A stretch of DNA of 64,000 nucleotides from Seminavis robusta (Eukaryota; Bacillariophyta; Bacillariophyceae; Naviculales; Naviculaceae). A program made the translations under genes and the position numbers. This document shows positions 1 through 10,708 of the stretch, in pieces. Position 1 is the first letter of the stretch, and every line of letters begins with the position of its first letter. The notes under the pieces are model-generated. The model saw nothing but the letters and a program-made list of their open reading frames with translations, did not search any database and was not told the origin of the DNA. The stretch covers positions 1 to 64,000 of the forward strand of contig CAICTM010000420.1 of NCBI GenBank assembly GCA_903772945.1. Reading direction: 5' to 3'.

Positions 1-50
1 GTCGCCACCAACAAAGCCGCAACAGTCGCAGTTGTCATGATAAACTTCAT
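1..50 (-). CDS. 5' end of a secreted-protein gene (cut by window edge)
   Basis: An ATG on the minus strand at 50-48 opens a frame that stays open to the left edge. It encodes MKFIMTTATVAALLVA, a typical signal-peptide start: a Lys at position 2 followed by an apolar Ala/Val/Leu core. The product is probably a secreted or ER-targeted protein. Only 16 residues are visible, so the family cannot be named. Confidence 0.5.
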   Translation of the reverse strand, partial: MKFIMTTATVAALLVA

Positions 51-552
51 TGTTCGAAACCGAGTAGGCAAAGAAAGATTAAGAGCAAACTTGAGGGGAA
101 TGTACACACCAAAGTGGAACTAGCTACTAGATAGCAAGAGAAGCTATGCTCAGTGGTTCATTAATGAAATAATGACAAGTGGATGTTCTCGCTGACTGAA
201 CTGAAGCAATCAATCAGCACAAAGGAAGCCAAAGAGAGTTGGAGGCAACAACCGCAAAAACAAACGTCAGAAAAATGAGACAATTCCGAGGAAGGGCAGA
301 CGGGTAGACTGAGTCACGTTACGAAGGTCCACGGGATTCGACCTTCGTCATTCTTTCGTCGAACTGATGCCGTTTGAAGGTCCTCCATTTTGTGTTGTTC
401 TCACAATGGGAACAGCGCAAAGACAGAGGAAAACCAACAACTACGATAGACATCGAACTCTTTGCCTGCCATTTTGGATAGCTACCGGCAATTTTCTTAG
501 TTTGCTTTTTGTGTGAAGATAGATAGATCACTTAACTTTTTCAAGAACAAAC
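51..552. other. Intergenic, divergent promoter region
   Basis: This stretch lies between the minus-strand secreted-protein start and the DHFR start, so it should hold both promoters. It has short ORFs on both strands but none with a recognisable domain. No repeat or RNA gene was seen. Confidence 0.4.
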
Positions 553-1548
553 ATGATGAGTTTGCGTCTGCTGCCAATTCGTCGCTCCTTGGGTTCCACG
601 AGGGAACAATGGCAGTCGGCAATGACGATTCCCTATCGATACTTTTCCGTCAAGGAATTGCCGTGGTGTGCTCCCAAGAATTCACCCAATCGAAAGAATA
701 CAAACCATCAATCGAGAAAGAAGGATGACAGAACGAACCAAGGACAACCCACCAAAGCTGCTACAACGGCGCATTCCGACTTACCTGAACCCATTGACAA
801 GTTTGGAATTGTGGCGGCCATGTCCCAAAATAGAATTATTGGTCGGAATGGTCAGATACCATGGCCGCGATGTCCACAGGATCGAGAGATTTTCAAGAAT
901 CTTACCCGTGACAAGCTACTGATTATTGGTCGTCGGACCTTTCAAGAAGAGCCATTGCTGCGACATATCCACCATGTACGTTGGTGCATTGTGGTGACAG
1001 CATCCTCCAAATCCATAACATCATTGTTCCAGGACAAACAACAATATACTGATGGTAATGAGGATGATCCGCAATACATGTACCATCCTTATGCACCCCA
1101 GACGCAATTGCAAGTGGCACCGTCTCTGCCCCATGCATTAGGATTGGCCAGGGAGATACTACTAGAGGAACAACAAACAACAGCAAGTGCAATTGGCAAG
1201 ACTGACAATCAACAACAGCCACAAAACACAAACATGGAGGAACTTCACTGCTGGGTAGCTGGAGGAGAAAGACTCTATGAGGAAGGGTTGAAACATCCAT
1301 CTGCGCAGGAAGTTCACTTGACAACAATGCACCTCACTGTGGATGTGCATAACAATAGCAATCCTGCTGAGAATGGATTGGCTGCGACTAGTGTGAACCA
1401 ATTGGCCATGTTTCCGGCTAAACATCGCTGGGATAGACCTTTCAAGCAAGTCAAAAAGGAAGAAGGAGGAGGTCCCTCAGACGAAGCTCCAGAATCGCCA
1501 TACTTTACCTACGAGATCTATAAGCGAATGCATACGGTAGCTAGCTAG
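553..1548 (+). CDS. Dihydrofolate reductase-like protein
   Basis: A single-exon gene of 331 aa. The DHFR core begins near residue 84 with FGIVAAMSQNRIIGRNGQIP, the family's N-terminal strand and substrate loop. It continues with a helix and LLIIGRRTF (the NADPH-binding IMGR-T motif) and ends with CWVAGGERLYEEGL (the conserved GG-x-x-Y) and a C-terminal strand region. DHFR reduces dihydrofolate to tetrahydrofolate with NADPH. The core is interrupted by a polar insert rich in Gln/Asn (about residues 150-230). An Arg-rich N-terminal extension of about 80 residues could be an organelle-targeting peptide. No thymidylate synthase domain follows before the stop, whereas many protists carry a fused DHFR-TS. 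Two adjacent ATGs (553 and 556) are possible starts. Activity is inferred from motifs only. Confidence 0.85.
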   Translation: MMSLRLLPIRRSLGSTREQWQSAMTIPYRYFSVKELPWCAPKNSPNRKNTNHQSRKKDDRTNQGQPTKAATTAHSDLPEPIDKFGIVAAMSQNRIIGRNGQIPWPRCPQDREIFKNLTRDKLLIIGRRTFQEEPLLRHIHHVRWCIVVTASSKSITSLFQDKQQYTDGNEDDPQYMYHPYAPQTQLQVAPSLPHALGLAREILLEEQQTTASAIGKTDNQQQPQNTNMEELHCWVAGGERLYEEGLKHPSAQEVHLTTMHLTVDVHNNSNPAENGLAATSVNQLAMFPAKHRWDRPFKQVKKEEGGGPSDEAPESPYFTYEIYKRMHTVAS

Positions 1549-2160
1549 CCACAAGTTTGCCACAACAGGATTAACCTCTGAAACTAGTACCAGGTAGCTT
1601 CCTGGCAGCTGGTTGACTGCTTCTCTCTAGCTAGGATCTTGTGATCTGTCAGCACCGTTCAGTGGACACAGGTTCCTTCGTTTCAGCTCTGTTTCAATCT
1701 GCAGAGCTGTAAACGACGAGGTTTTTGCGTGGTTAGGTCAGTTTGATTGTCATTTTTTGACAACTAAATTCTTCGCTTGTGAGCGCGTCTTTCAGTCTCG
1801 ACAGCTGGTGACCCGTCCATTGATTGCTTCGGTCGCATCACTCGTCGTCGACGAACGCAGCAACCACCTCCCCCGCCGGTCCCTGCTCCGTACAAACTGT
1901 ATTGCGTTCTATTTATTCTTTGAACACTCCCTCTTGTTGCTTCTAGTACTACTCGCATTGGTTACTTGCAATAGCGAAACCAAGAGATAATACAACGAGA
2001 GAGATTAAAGGTCAGTCAAAAGGTGAAGAGACTCTGCTACCATCGACACTACTAGTACTACCAGTACTGACAGCACAACGGAAAAGGCTTCGCATTTACT
2101 TGTTCTGTTTGGGCCCGCCAAAAAGATACCTTTTTTCTTCTGTGAATTACTCCGTTGACA
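1549..2160. other. Intergenic: DHFR 3' flank and PX-gene 5' flank
   Basis: Contains CTAG-rich simple sequence after the DHFR stop and short unsupported ORFs. It presumably carries the 3' UTR of the DHFR gene and the promoter and leader of the PX-domain gene. Nothing else was recognised. Confidence 0.4.
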
Positions 2161-4225
2161 ATGCTGGGCGCACGAGTGATTTCTGATCAGAATGTGCAGG
2201 AGAATGCAGGCGATGAACAGCAGCAACAAACTGCGGAAACGGGCGACAACGCTAACAATTCCCACAACTACGGTAGTCCTTCCCAACCGGCCGCCATGAT
2301 CGAACCCGACAACGATCCAACCGAATACAGCGACCACGACGCACCGTTGGATTTGATTAGCCCTCCCAATCGCAATGTCTCGGACGACGCATTCACCACC
2401 AGTTCTTCACTGAGCGATGCCAGCGAGGGCAACAAGTCTCAGAATCTAGTGGATGTGGACATGGAAGATGTGTTTGCATACGAAGGATCGCCCACACCGC
2501 TGGCAGGAGTGGGTTCGGGACCGTATCTGAATCAGCATCCTCCCACGCATTACCAGCAGCACTTGCAGCCCAAACAACAACGATTGCAGCGGATGGATTC
2601 CACACCCTCGGATGATTCTGGATCCGGACGAGGGGCCACAACGACCAGCCAGAACTCCAGTCGCGATTGGGGATGGTTTGAAGATGTGCATCAGAGCGGA
2701 CAATTGACCCCCACTGGCTCATTGACGAACCGAACCACTCGTCGCCACCCAGATGAAAATGGACACAAGAATGCTTCTGGAAAATCCAAGAAGTCAATAC
2801 CTCACCGCATTGGATTGGATCCCAACAATGGTAAGTGCTTTATCTTCTCTACTCTCTAGCTAGATTGCAATCTAGCTAGCTAGCATGGTGGCTAGAAATG
2901 GCCATGTTTGCAACTATTTATTCTTACCCATAACGTACTGCTTGCCTTTTTAACACACACACACACAGAAACAGCTGCTGCCGCCATGGCCGTGACAGCC
3001 CCAACCTATGTACTCGAAGAATCCCTTTCCTCGCAACGGCTCTGGAAGTATACTGCCGGGAACCGCCCACCACAACCCATGGAAGAGCGCATGTTTTACG
3101 AAAAGATGTGGGCGCAAAACTTTGCACGATCTCAAGTCAATTATCAAATGCCCGTCGATGTGCTCACGGCCACGTCGCCCATTTCCCTCAGCCCCTTTGC
3201 CGAAGGAACCATGGAAATGTCGGCGGCTGCTGCGGCTGATGGAGGCGATTATAACCAGTACACGATTGGCATGAATACACCGGCCAATACACACAACATG
3301 ATGATGCCTTCCTCTCGCACGGCCGCCGGAGGCAATAGTCGACCCGAGGAAACGTCCGGAGGGGCCAAGAGTGAATCGCGAAGTGGACTCAAAGAAGCCC
3401 CGAGGCCGGCTGCGCCTGCTGTACTCCCGCCCATGGCACATCAGGATATTGTCAATAAAGGTCCGTTTATCATGGCATCACGAAGAGTGAAAGCGTTGTT
3501 TTTAAAGAAGTCAAGCCAACTAACGTTGTCTCACTCGTTCTTTTTGCATTCATTTCTGGAATAACAGTGGCCAAGACAGAGAGTGGAGATAACTTGCGCG
3601 TTTTGGTGCGTGGAGACAACGTGTTTGGTACTACTGTGAGCAAGTCATTTGCCTGTACAGATGAACGTGGAGGACCCATTACGGGTGTGGACACTGTCAA
3701 TATCTCCGTTGCCAGTTATCGAGTTGTGGACGTAAGTGTCTCAAGGCTATGGATACTGCTTGCTTGCTTGCTATGCTATGAAAAATAGATGTGCTCAACC
3801 TGTGTTTCTTGCGACCGCAACTCTCATGCTGATATCAGTCTCAGAAGAATGGCAAATACGCGCAATTCCTGGTCATTTACCGCGAAGGCAGTATTCGAGA
3901 CACCATTGGTGTTTGGAAACGGTATTCTGACTTTGATGATTTGGCCAAGAAGGTGACACAAGCACACGAAGGGTGTGCATCTGTCATTGCCAACATGTCT
4001 CCATTGGCCATCACAGAGGAACACGATGTGGAGCATCTCCCCAATGCCATCACGAGTTGGAGACTATTGAAGAAAAGACAACGATGGTACAGATGCTTGG
4101 ACGCAGGATACCTGTCGCTGAAAGTATTCCTCCTTGAACGATTCCTTCATGACATTTTGTTTGAAAGCTCCAGCCCGAAATTGCTTCGGGAGTTTGTAGG
4201 AGCAGATCAATCGCTTTCTCGTTGA
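2161..4225 (+). CDS. PX-domain protein
   Basis: Four exons: 2161-2830, 2969-3460, 3568-3731 and 3839-4225, giving 570 aa. All introns are GT-AG and the frame is continuous (1713 nt). The first two-thirds are low-complexity, Ser/Pro/Gln-rich and probably disordered. The C-terminal third reads as a phox-homology fold: a beta region (NLRVLVRGDNVFGT, TVNISVASYRVVD), then YAQFLVIYRE and the diagnostic WKRYSDFDDLAKKV, where the Arg and Tyr of the RRYSDF-like motif contact phosphatidylinositol 3-phosphate in known PX domains. The final stretch is helical and basic. PX proteins usually act on endosomal membranes. The start is the ATG at 2161; an upstream in-frame TTG is unlikely. No partner domain (BAR, SH3 or kinase) was seen. 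Confidence 0.8.
2856..2879. repeat. 24-bp perfect palindrome in intron 1 of the PX gene
   Basis: The sequence built on CTAGCTAG-ATTGCAAT-CTAGCTAG equals its own reverse complement over 24 bases. It lies within the 138-bp first intron. A short (CA)n run sits just before the 3' splice site of the same intron. Function is unknown; CTAG repeats are common across the window. Confidence 0.8.
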
Positions 4226-4960
4226 GGTGGTCGAAGGGAGAGTACCGCCCCTGGGTACCGGGTACCGCTACCTGTTGGAACCACCCTGTCTGCATAGTTT
4301 TGGTTAGAAAGGAGAAGCAAAGGGCGACTTGAGGATTGAGGATACTTCGTGAACTAGTCAATCTCGAGCACCATTGCTTCTCGCACGAGAGTTTTTTAGA
4401 TTTGATGTAAGAATACATACCGGTACATTTCATAATGGTTTTCTAAAAATCGAACGAGGCTTCTATTGCTTGCTTATTAGTTGAACCGTCGAGAGATGTA
4501 CGCCAGGTACTGAGTCTACAATACTAGCGTCGTTTGGGTGCCGACACTACTGGATATCTTAGCACGAGCGGGAACAGCACTCGAAGAGCCAGCTTAGCTA
4601 AACAGGGTGTTAGTACGGTAGAAAGATCCTCCTCAGTCGAAGTGGCAGGTAGGACAATAGTAGCGTGCAAGAACTCGGGCTCGAAGCGTGGTAAACGGCA
4701 AACCAAACTCTGGCAACAGGCAAACACTAGTCTATGGAGGCAGTGTAGATCACGAGATCACGAGATCACGAAGCATACGATAGTTTTGGGGGGATAGCGA
4801 AAACTACTGCAATCTCATGCCCACCGCTGGTTTCAGAGATGCAGCCACTTCAAACCACTGCTGACTGATGTTGCGAATTTACAGTGGTCACTTTCACCAT
4901 TCTTGCCCATCGCTCCTTCGCTGTGGTACCACTGGCATTGCCCATTTTATACCATGTTTG

Positions 4961-5060
4961 CCCATTGTTGAAAAAGGCATTGGATGACAGCGCCATTGTT
5001 TATCAGTGTTTTCTTGGTGAGCATGGGATGGCACTGAATTTCTCCGCCCCCGAAAGCCTC
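4961..5060 (+). repeat. Dispersed repeat, copy 1
   Basis: This block shares CCATTGTTGAAAA, CATTGG-TGACAGCGCCA and, further on, GGCACT-(A)GATTTCTCC-CGCCCC with 5990-6100, in the same order and orientation. Copy 1 lacks the palindromic arm seen in copy 2. Confidence 0.65.
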
Positions 5061-5989
5061 CCAAGCTCCCAAGTAGTGGGAGTCGAGTCATCAAAGCACT
5101 ATTTTAAAATGGATGCAGCCCAGCCACGGCTGCACAAAGAAGCCCGCTAGCGACGTGAAGTATGAGATCCTCTAGCGACTTGTCCTCCAAAGCGGCGACG
5201 GATGCTTTCTATTAGCTTCCCCCACGCAGGACACAGCCCTGGCATGGCTGCAGACAAAATTAAATGTGGGCCATTCACAATGTCTGTACGAGCTACACTA
5301 ATTTTGAACCGGTAGCAAAAGTTGCCGATTGCCGTGGCTTGAGCGGTTTGCAGTTTTTGCTTGGACGGGCGGCCAGTTGTGGTGGTCCTGGCTTTCTCAA
5401 GACAGCAGCAATGACCTTGTTCCTTCGCTTCAAGGTCGCAAAACAGAAGACCGATGCTGAGATAGAAAAAGTCGTCGAGCGCACGAGGCCAAAGCCACAG
5501 AGCGGGAAACTTTTTTGGCCAACAAGCTGCCTGGAAGCAGCAGATGATGCTCCCCTCTTCCCGTGTTTCCTTGAGCGTTGGGGGGCACCGGTACCGTACC
5601 GATTACATATATGTCTCCATGGTCATCAGCTTGGAACGGAGCTACTGTCAAGATCTACTGTTTGAACCCTTGAACCCAACTTAGGAACTGTGCGGAACAA
5701 GACACTCGGTTGCTTCATGCCAGCTCTCTGTATTCCCATTTCCCATCTTGCTTTGCCTGTGTTCTCCTGGCGCGGTACCACAAGACATAAATTAATTACA
5801 AGTGAACGTTTACGATTAGTTACAGCAATCCCATTCAATCGTGGCATGAAGCCCTCACAGAGTTCCTGAAAGCCAAAAATTGGGGGACTACGCTCCCCCT
5901 TTTACTTGGCTCAGACAATATCGGTACCGTAGTCTCCACTAGCTAGCTACCGTATGCCATAGCTAGTACCTGCGAGCGAGGATTTGCCA

Positions 5990-6100
5990 TTGTTGAAAAG
6001 ACATTGGTTGACAGCGCCAGTGATAACAATGGCGCTGTCAACCAATGTCTTGAAGATGGTTTACCTTACCGTGGTTGGCACTAGATTTCTCCACGCCCCG
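5990..6100 (+). repeat. Dispersed repeat, copy 2, with 22-bp perfect hairpin
   Basis: Bases 5998-6019 and 6030-6051 are perfect 22-base inverted arms around a 10-base loop (6020-6029). The arms contain CATTGGTTGACAGCGCCA and its complement. The flanks match copy 1 near 4961-5060. It could be a MITE remnant or a hairpin-forming transcript. Confidence 0.75.
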
Positions 6101-7247
6101 GTATTGATAAATTTGATATAGTTGGAGCCAGAAACGATGGATCTTATACCAACCGTTCTCTTGCTCAGACAACTAGTAGCATACTGATTACTTTAGACTT
6201 TTAGCTGATCTCTCCTTCCACTCAATGATGCTGTAATGTTTTGAACACCTTTTCCTGGCTTCTGATGAAGATTTGAGGGTCATTCAACATCCTGCACCTC
6301 AGCCCCAACAGAACTGGAGATTGATGCTCAATCTCACCCCCAATAGTCCCCCAATTTAGATTATTTTGCGTCGATGAGCTGCAGGGGGTGACAGAGCTGT
6401 GACAGTTGCAATACGACTGTAGTGCTTGCCCGCCATCTTGCTAGTTTTGGTCGTTGTCGAGGCTTGCGCTCATGCTGAAAATTTACTGGCCATTTTTCGA
6501 TGACTTCCCGGAAGCGGATGGCCATGAACACCAAAATGTGCCCTGCCGCTTCTTAGTTTCCTTCTTCCAATGACTGAAGAGTTAAAGACAAGTTCGGCTG
6601 GTTTAGCCAGATCGAAATTTCCTAAATATGCCCTTTCGCCATTATCAGTAGCATCTGTTGTGTGCGGTAACAATTTGAGCGGAAAGTTAGTCGCTTTATG
6701 GCAGCCCTGGGAAAAATATCTCTAAGTTTAGCGTGGCCAAAAGCACTGTACAAAATAGAAAATGACCAGCCGTAAACCTCGAAAACCAACCAGCCGCCAA
6801 TTCAATCCTGGTCACAGACACGGGAATGTAGTCTGATGAGTCACAGGAAGATTAGAAAATCTGCAAAGCTCCATGCTTGTCGGTGGATGAAGGCCAAGTA
6901 AGAAAGAAGAAAGCACGTTGTCTCAACCAAGGTCTTCACACAGTCAAGCACAAGCAACAAGAACCTACTGGAATACACGGCTGCTGGGATATTGGAGACA
7001 GTTTCTAACTTCGCAGATCCGGTTTCAGACCAGGCAACGTCTTCAGAGTCATAACTTCTCCAGCTCAACTTTTCTCCAGCACAGGTTCATAGCCGATTTT
7101 GCGGTCTCACATTATTTCCAGCCCAGGCAATCAAACAACTACAGTTCAACTCAAGATCCCCAAGTTGTGCACAAGCAAACAAGTTAGTTGTACACCACAC
7201 ATCTCATTTTTCTACCAGGTAGATCTTTCTTCGAATACTATTGCAAA

Positions 7248-10200
7248 ATGTCACGTTCTCGAGGAGTCAGTTCCGATACTCGCACCACCTTCATCACCAC
7301 AGATTCTCTGTCGGCTGATGATGAGTTTGACCGCGAATCCATGTGCTCTTCCATCCCTGAGGGTAAGTACAGAAAGCCAATGATGCATGGATTCACCACG
7401 AAATTTGCTCAGCACTCACTCACCATTTACTTGTCTCTTGTCCCACCACCAACACCCACAGAAGAACATGAAGAAAGTATGAGGAGTTGCTCCTACCCGA
7501 CCAAAGGTCAAAACAACAATTCCCAAAAAGCCGCCAACAGCCAAGGCCAAGACGATGAGCAATACTTCAATGCTTGGGTCCGATTCATGAACCACGTCCG
7601 CCACACACTTACGGAGTTTGTCGTCATGGTGTCCACTGTAGCAGCAAGGAACCCCAAGAGGACAGTCTGCATTGTTCCTCTTCTCGCCATGACATTCATT
7701 GTTGTGGGTCTGTTCACCAACTTCAACATGGACATTGGTGCCGATGTCATTTACACACCCTACGGCAGCCGTGTTGGATCTCACCAGCGCTGGGTCGAGC
7801 AAGAGTCTGGCTTCCCCAAAATGCATCGCAATCTTCGCATGATCCTCTACAGCTACCAAGGCGGCGAATCTGTCTTGAGCAGGAAAGGTGTAGAAGGTGT
7901 CATTTCTGCCATTGATGCTGTCAGAGACATACCTGGATACGACGAAACTTGTGCTGAATCCACCTACAAGAATGCCCAAGGCATCCACACCTGCGAGATC
8001 CGAAGTGTCGCCAACTTTTGGAATATCTCCATTGACACGTTCCGAGGAAAGGTCCCCACCGATGTAGATGTCAGAATGCAAGTTTCCAAGAAAAAGTTCC
8101 CCGACAAGAGCCCAGTCGACATCCCTGGAATCATGGGAAACACCAATATTCGTGGTACGGACATTATCAGTGCTCAGGCTTTCTTCATTGACATTGCCCT
8201 TCCTTCAACAGCCAAAGACTTTGAAAGCGAGGCATTGGACGCTGTCCTCTATCTTCGAGAGCGATGGGAAGAAAACCGCCACCTCTCGCTAGAAGTGTTG
8301 GCGTACAGCTCCTTGGAAGATGAAACCTTGCGGTCCGTCATGCAAGATATCCCTCTGGTTCCTGGTGTCTTCGTCATCATGAGCCTCTTTTGCTGTTTCA
8401 TCTTCTCAAGACGACACAAGGTCCAATCGCGAAGTCTGTTGGGATTGGGGGCTGTCGTCAGTGTGCTGCTCAGTGTCGCCAGCGGATACGGTATCATGTT
8501 CATCATTGGTAAGACAACAGACAGACAGGACACGCTATGCCAGCAACATCAACGCATCATCCCTCTCACCTTTTGTTCTTCTTGTGCTTGCTGCAGGTGT
8601 CAACTTTACTAGCGTGGCCCAGATCCTCCCGTTTGTAATGTTTGGAATTGGTCTGGATGATGCATTCATCGTCATGGGTTCTTACCTTCGCACTGATCCT
8701 GAAAAGGACGTAGTGGACAGGATTCAAGAGACCATGAGGGACATTGGTCTCAGCATTGTTCTTACAACCATCACCACCACTATGGCTTTCGGATTGATGG
8801 CCCTTTCCAAGATTCCTCTCATGTATTGGTTGTCCTTCTACGCCATGACAACCATGTTGATTGTCTTCTTCTACACAATCACATTCTTTGTCGCCCTGCT
8901 CGTCTTGGATGAAAACCGCATCAAAGAAAACCGAATGGACTGCTGTGTCTGCATTACAGTGGACGAAGTTGAAGATGGCGACACAATGGATACTGCGGAG
9001 TCCATCATGGAAGAGGGCAGTGTGGCCGTGACCTTTAAGACCGTGCCCAAGAAGAAAGAGATCAAGGCAGACGACGAGACCAACAATGCTCTTATTGCTT
9101 TCATGGCGTGGTATGCAGACATCTTGATGAAGCCCGCGGTGAAGGCCATTGTACTGGTGGGATTTGTGTCCTTTGTTGCATTCTGTGCCTACAGCACTTC
9201 ACTCTTCTCTCAAGCATTCAACGTCACTGAAATGTTGCCCGGGGACTCGTATGCAAAGGCTTACTTGGCGGCCTCCAACGAGTACGGCCAGCGGGGATGG
9301 GTCGTCCCATCTGCATACTTTCGTGACGTGGACCAATCCGACGAGGATATCCAGGCACAGATGGAGGACTACGTGAACTCTCTTGTTGAGATCGACTCCA
9401 TCACCAGCCAACCCCCTCTTTTCTGGTTGAGACACTTCAAGGAGTTCCTTACCTATGACGAACGCCTTGGGGACTTGACCTTCAACGAACAAATTGACAT
9501 CTTCCTGTCCCATAGCCCCTTTAGGGAGCTTTATGGACCTCACATTGTCCGCAATTCGACCGGTGACATTGTCGCTTCCCGGTGCGTCTTGTACATGGAC
9601 AATATTGACGTTAATAGCGTGCAAAGCCAGCTTCTTGCCTTGCATCAACAACGGAACGCCAGCCTCACGGCCCCCGTCAACGTTGGAGAGGCTGAGTTTA
9701 AGTTCTTCGCTTGGGAATGGAATATGTTCATTTGGGACTTCTACGACATCACTGCTGCAGAGTTGACTTCAACAACGATTTTGGGTGTGATCAGTGTTTG
9801 CGTCGTAGGGTTTGCCTTCATCCCCCATTGGTCGGCCATCTTCTTCCTTTTCCCCTTCATCTCCATCCTCTACATCGACCTGATGGGATTCCTCCAGTTC
9901 ACCGGAAACAACTTGAACGCTGTTAGTTACTTCTCCTTGGTCATGTCGATCGGTCTCTTGGTCGACTTCTTGATGCACGTGCTCCTAAGGTACCATGAGT
10001 GCCCGGGAGAAACACGAGAAGCAAAGGTCAAGGAAGCTCTCAAATCCATGGGGGCTTCGATTCTTGTTGGTGGCCTTTCCACTCTTTTGGGCGTTGTCCC
10101 TTTGGGCTTCAGCTCAAGCGAACTAATGCGCACAGTATTTGTTGCTTTCATGGGCATGGTGGCGCTTGGCATTTCTCATGGTCTGGTTGTCCTCCCGGTA

Positions 10201-10530
10201 GTCTTATCCTTGGTTGGACCCATCACAACAGTACCGCATCACGTCACCTCTTCCACTTCTAAGAAATCAGTTCCTGAATCACAAGGAAAGCTTCAATCTC
10301 AACCAAGCAGCAAGAAGCTCGAATCAGAACCAAGTACCAAGAAATTGCAAACCCTGCCAAGCACCCCCATCCTCCAGACCCATCAAAGCCTCCGGGAGCT
10401 TTACGCTGAGCCAACACCAAGGCAGCGAGGCCCCAAGGAAGTAGACGTCGATGACATGATGTCTTGGGATGGCGAGATTGACTTCATGTCTCAAGGCTCG
10501 ATGGACGACCCAAACGAGGTCGAATGTTAG
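7248..10530 (+). CDS. Patched/NPC1-like RND membrane protein with sterol-sensing-type domain
   Basis: Three exons: 7248-7362, 7462-8508 and 8597-10530, giving 1031 aa. Intron 1 (99 nt) is in frame and stop-free, so its retention would only insert 33 residues; intron 2 (88 nt) is required for frame. Topology is typical of the eukaryotic Patched/dispatched branch of RND transporters. TM1 is near residues 107-127. A large extracytoplasmic loop follows. A five-helix sterol-sensing-type block (about 334-470) contains GLDDAFIV, the intramembrane acidic pair thought to couple ion flow. A second loop precedes the second TM cluster (about 780-935) with SIGLLVDFLMH. The cytoplasmic tail has degenerate KLxSxPS repeats. 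The family moves sterols or lipidated cargo; the substrate here is unknown. A possible AATAAA lies at 10588, 58 nt after the stop. Confidence 0.9.
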
Positions 10531-10708
10531 CGGGGAGTAGCTTGGCAGAAAGCTTCATATGAACAAAGTCACAAAGAACAACTTTAGAATAAACTGTAAC
10601 ATAGAATGATTCGATTAAAAAAACTTCTAGGCCTGGCTCCGTGCATAAGGTTACTCTATTTTGGTGTACACTACCTGTAGCTTCTGGTGACCTCCGTTGG
10701 TCCTTACG

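Larger units (their letters stand above)
4226..7247. other. 3-kb intergenic region with dispersed repeats
   Basis: No ORF here has a recognisable domain. The longest (5264-5665 +, 133 aa) has no family signature and overlaps minus-strand ORFs. The region contains GGTACC-rich clusters (about 4250 and 5588), a three-fold GATCACGA-type short repeat near 4748-4770 and two copies of a repeat listed separately. The last few hundred bases should contain the leader and promoter of the RND gene. Confidence 0.5.

Noticed and set aside
319-531. Minus-strand ORF of 70 aa
   Set aside because: No domain, overlaps the leader of the DHFR gene, and basic/Ser composition typical of chance ORFs.
923-1327. Long minus-strand ORFs opposite DHFR
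   Set aside because: Shadow of the DHFR coding frame; no domain.
5264-5665. 133-aa plus-strand ORF
   Set aside because: No recognisable motif, overlapping antisense ORFs of similar length, and no splice or promoter pattern.
7416-8081. 221-aa minus-strand ORF
   Set aside because: Antisense shadow of the well-supported RND exon 2.
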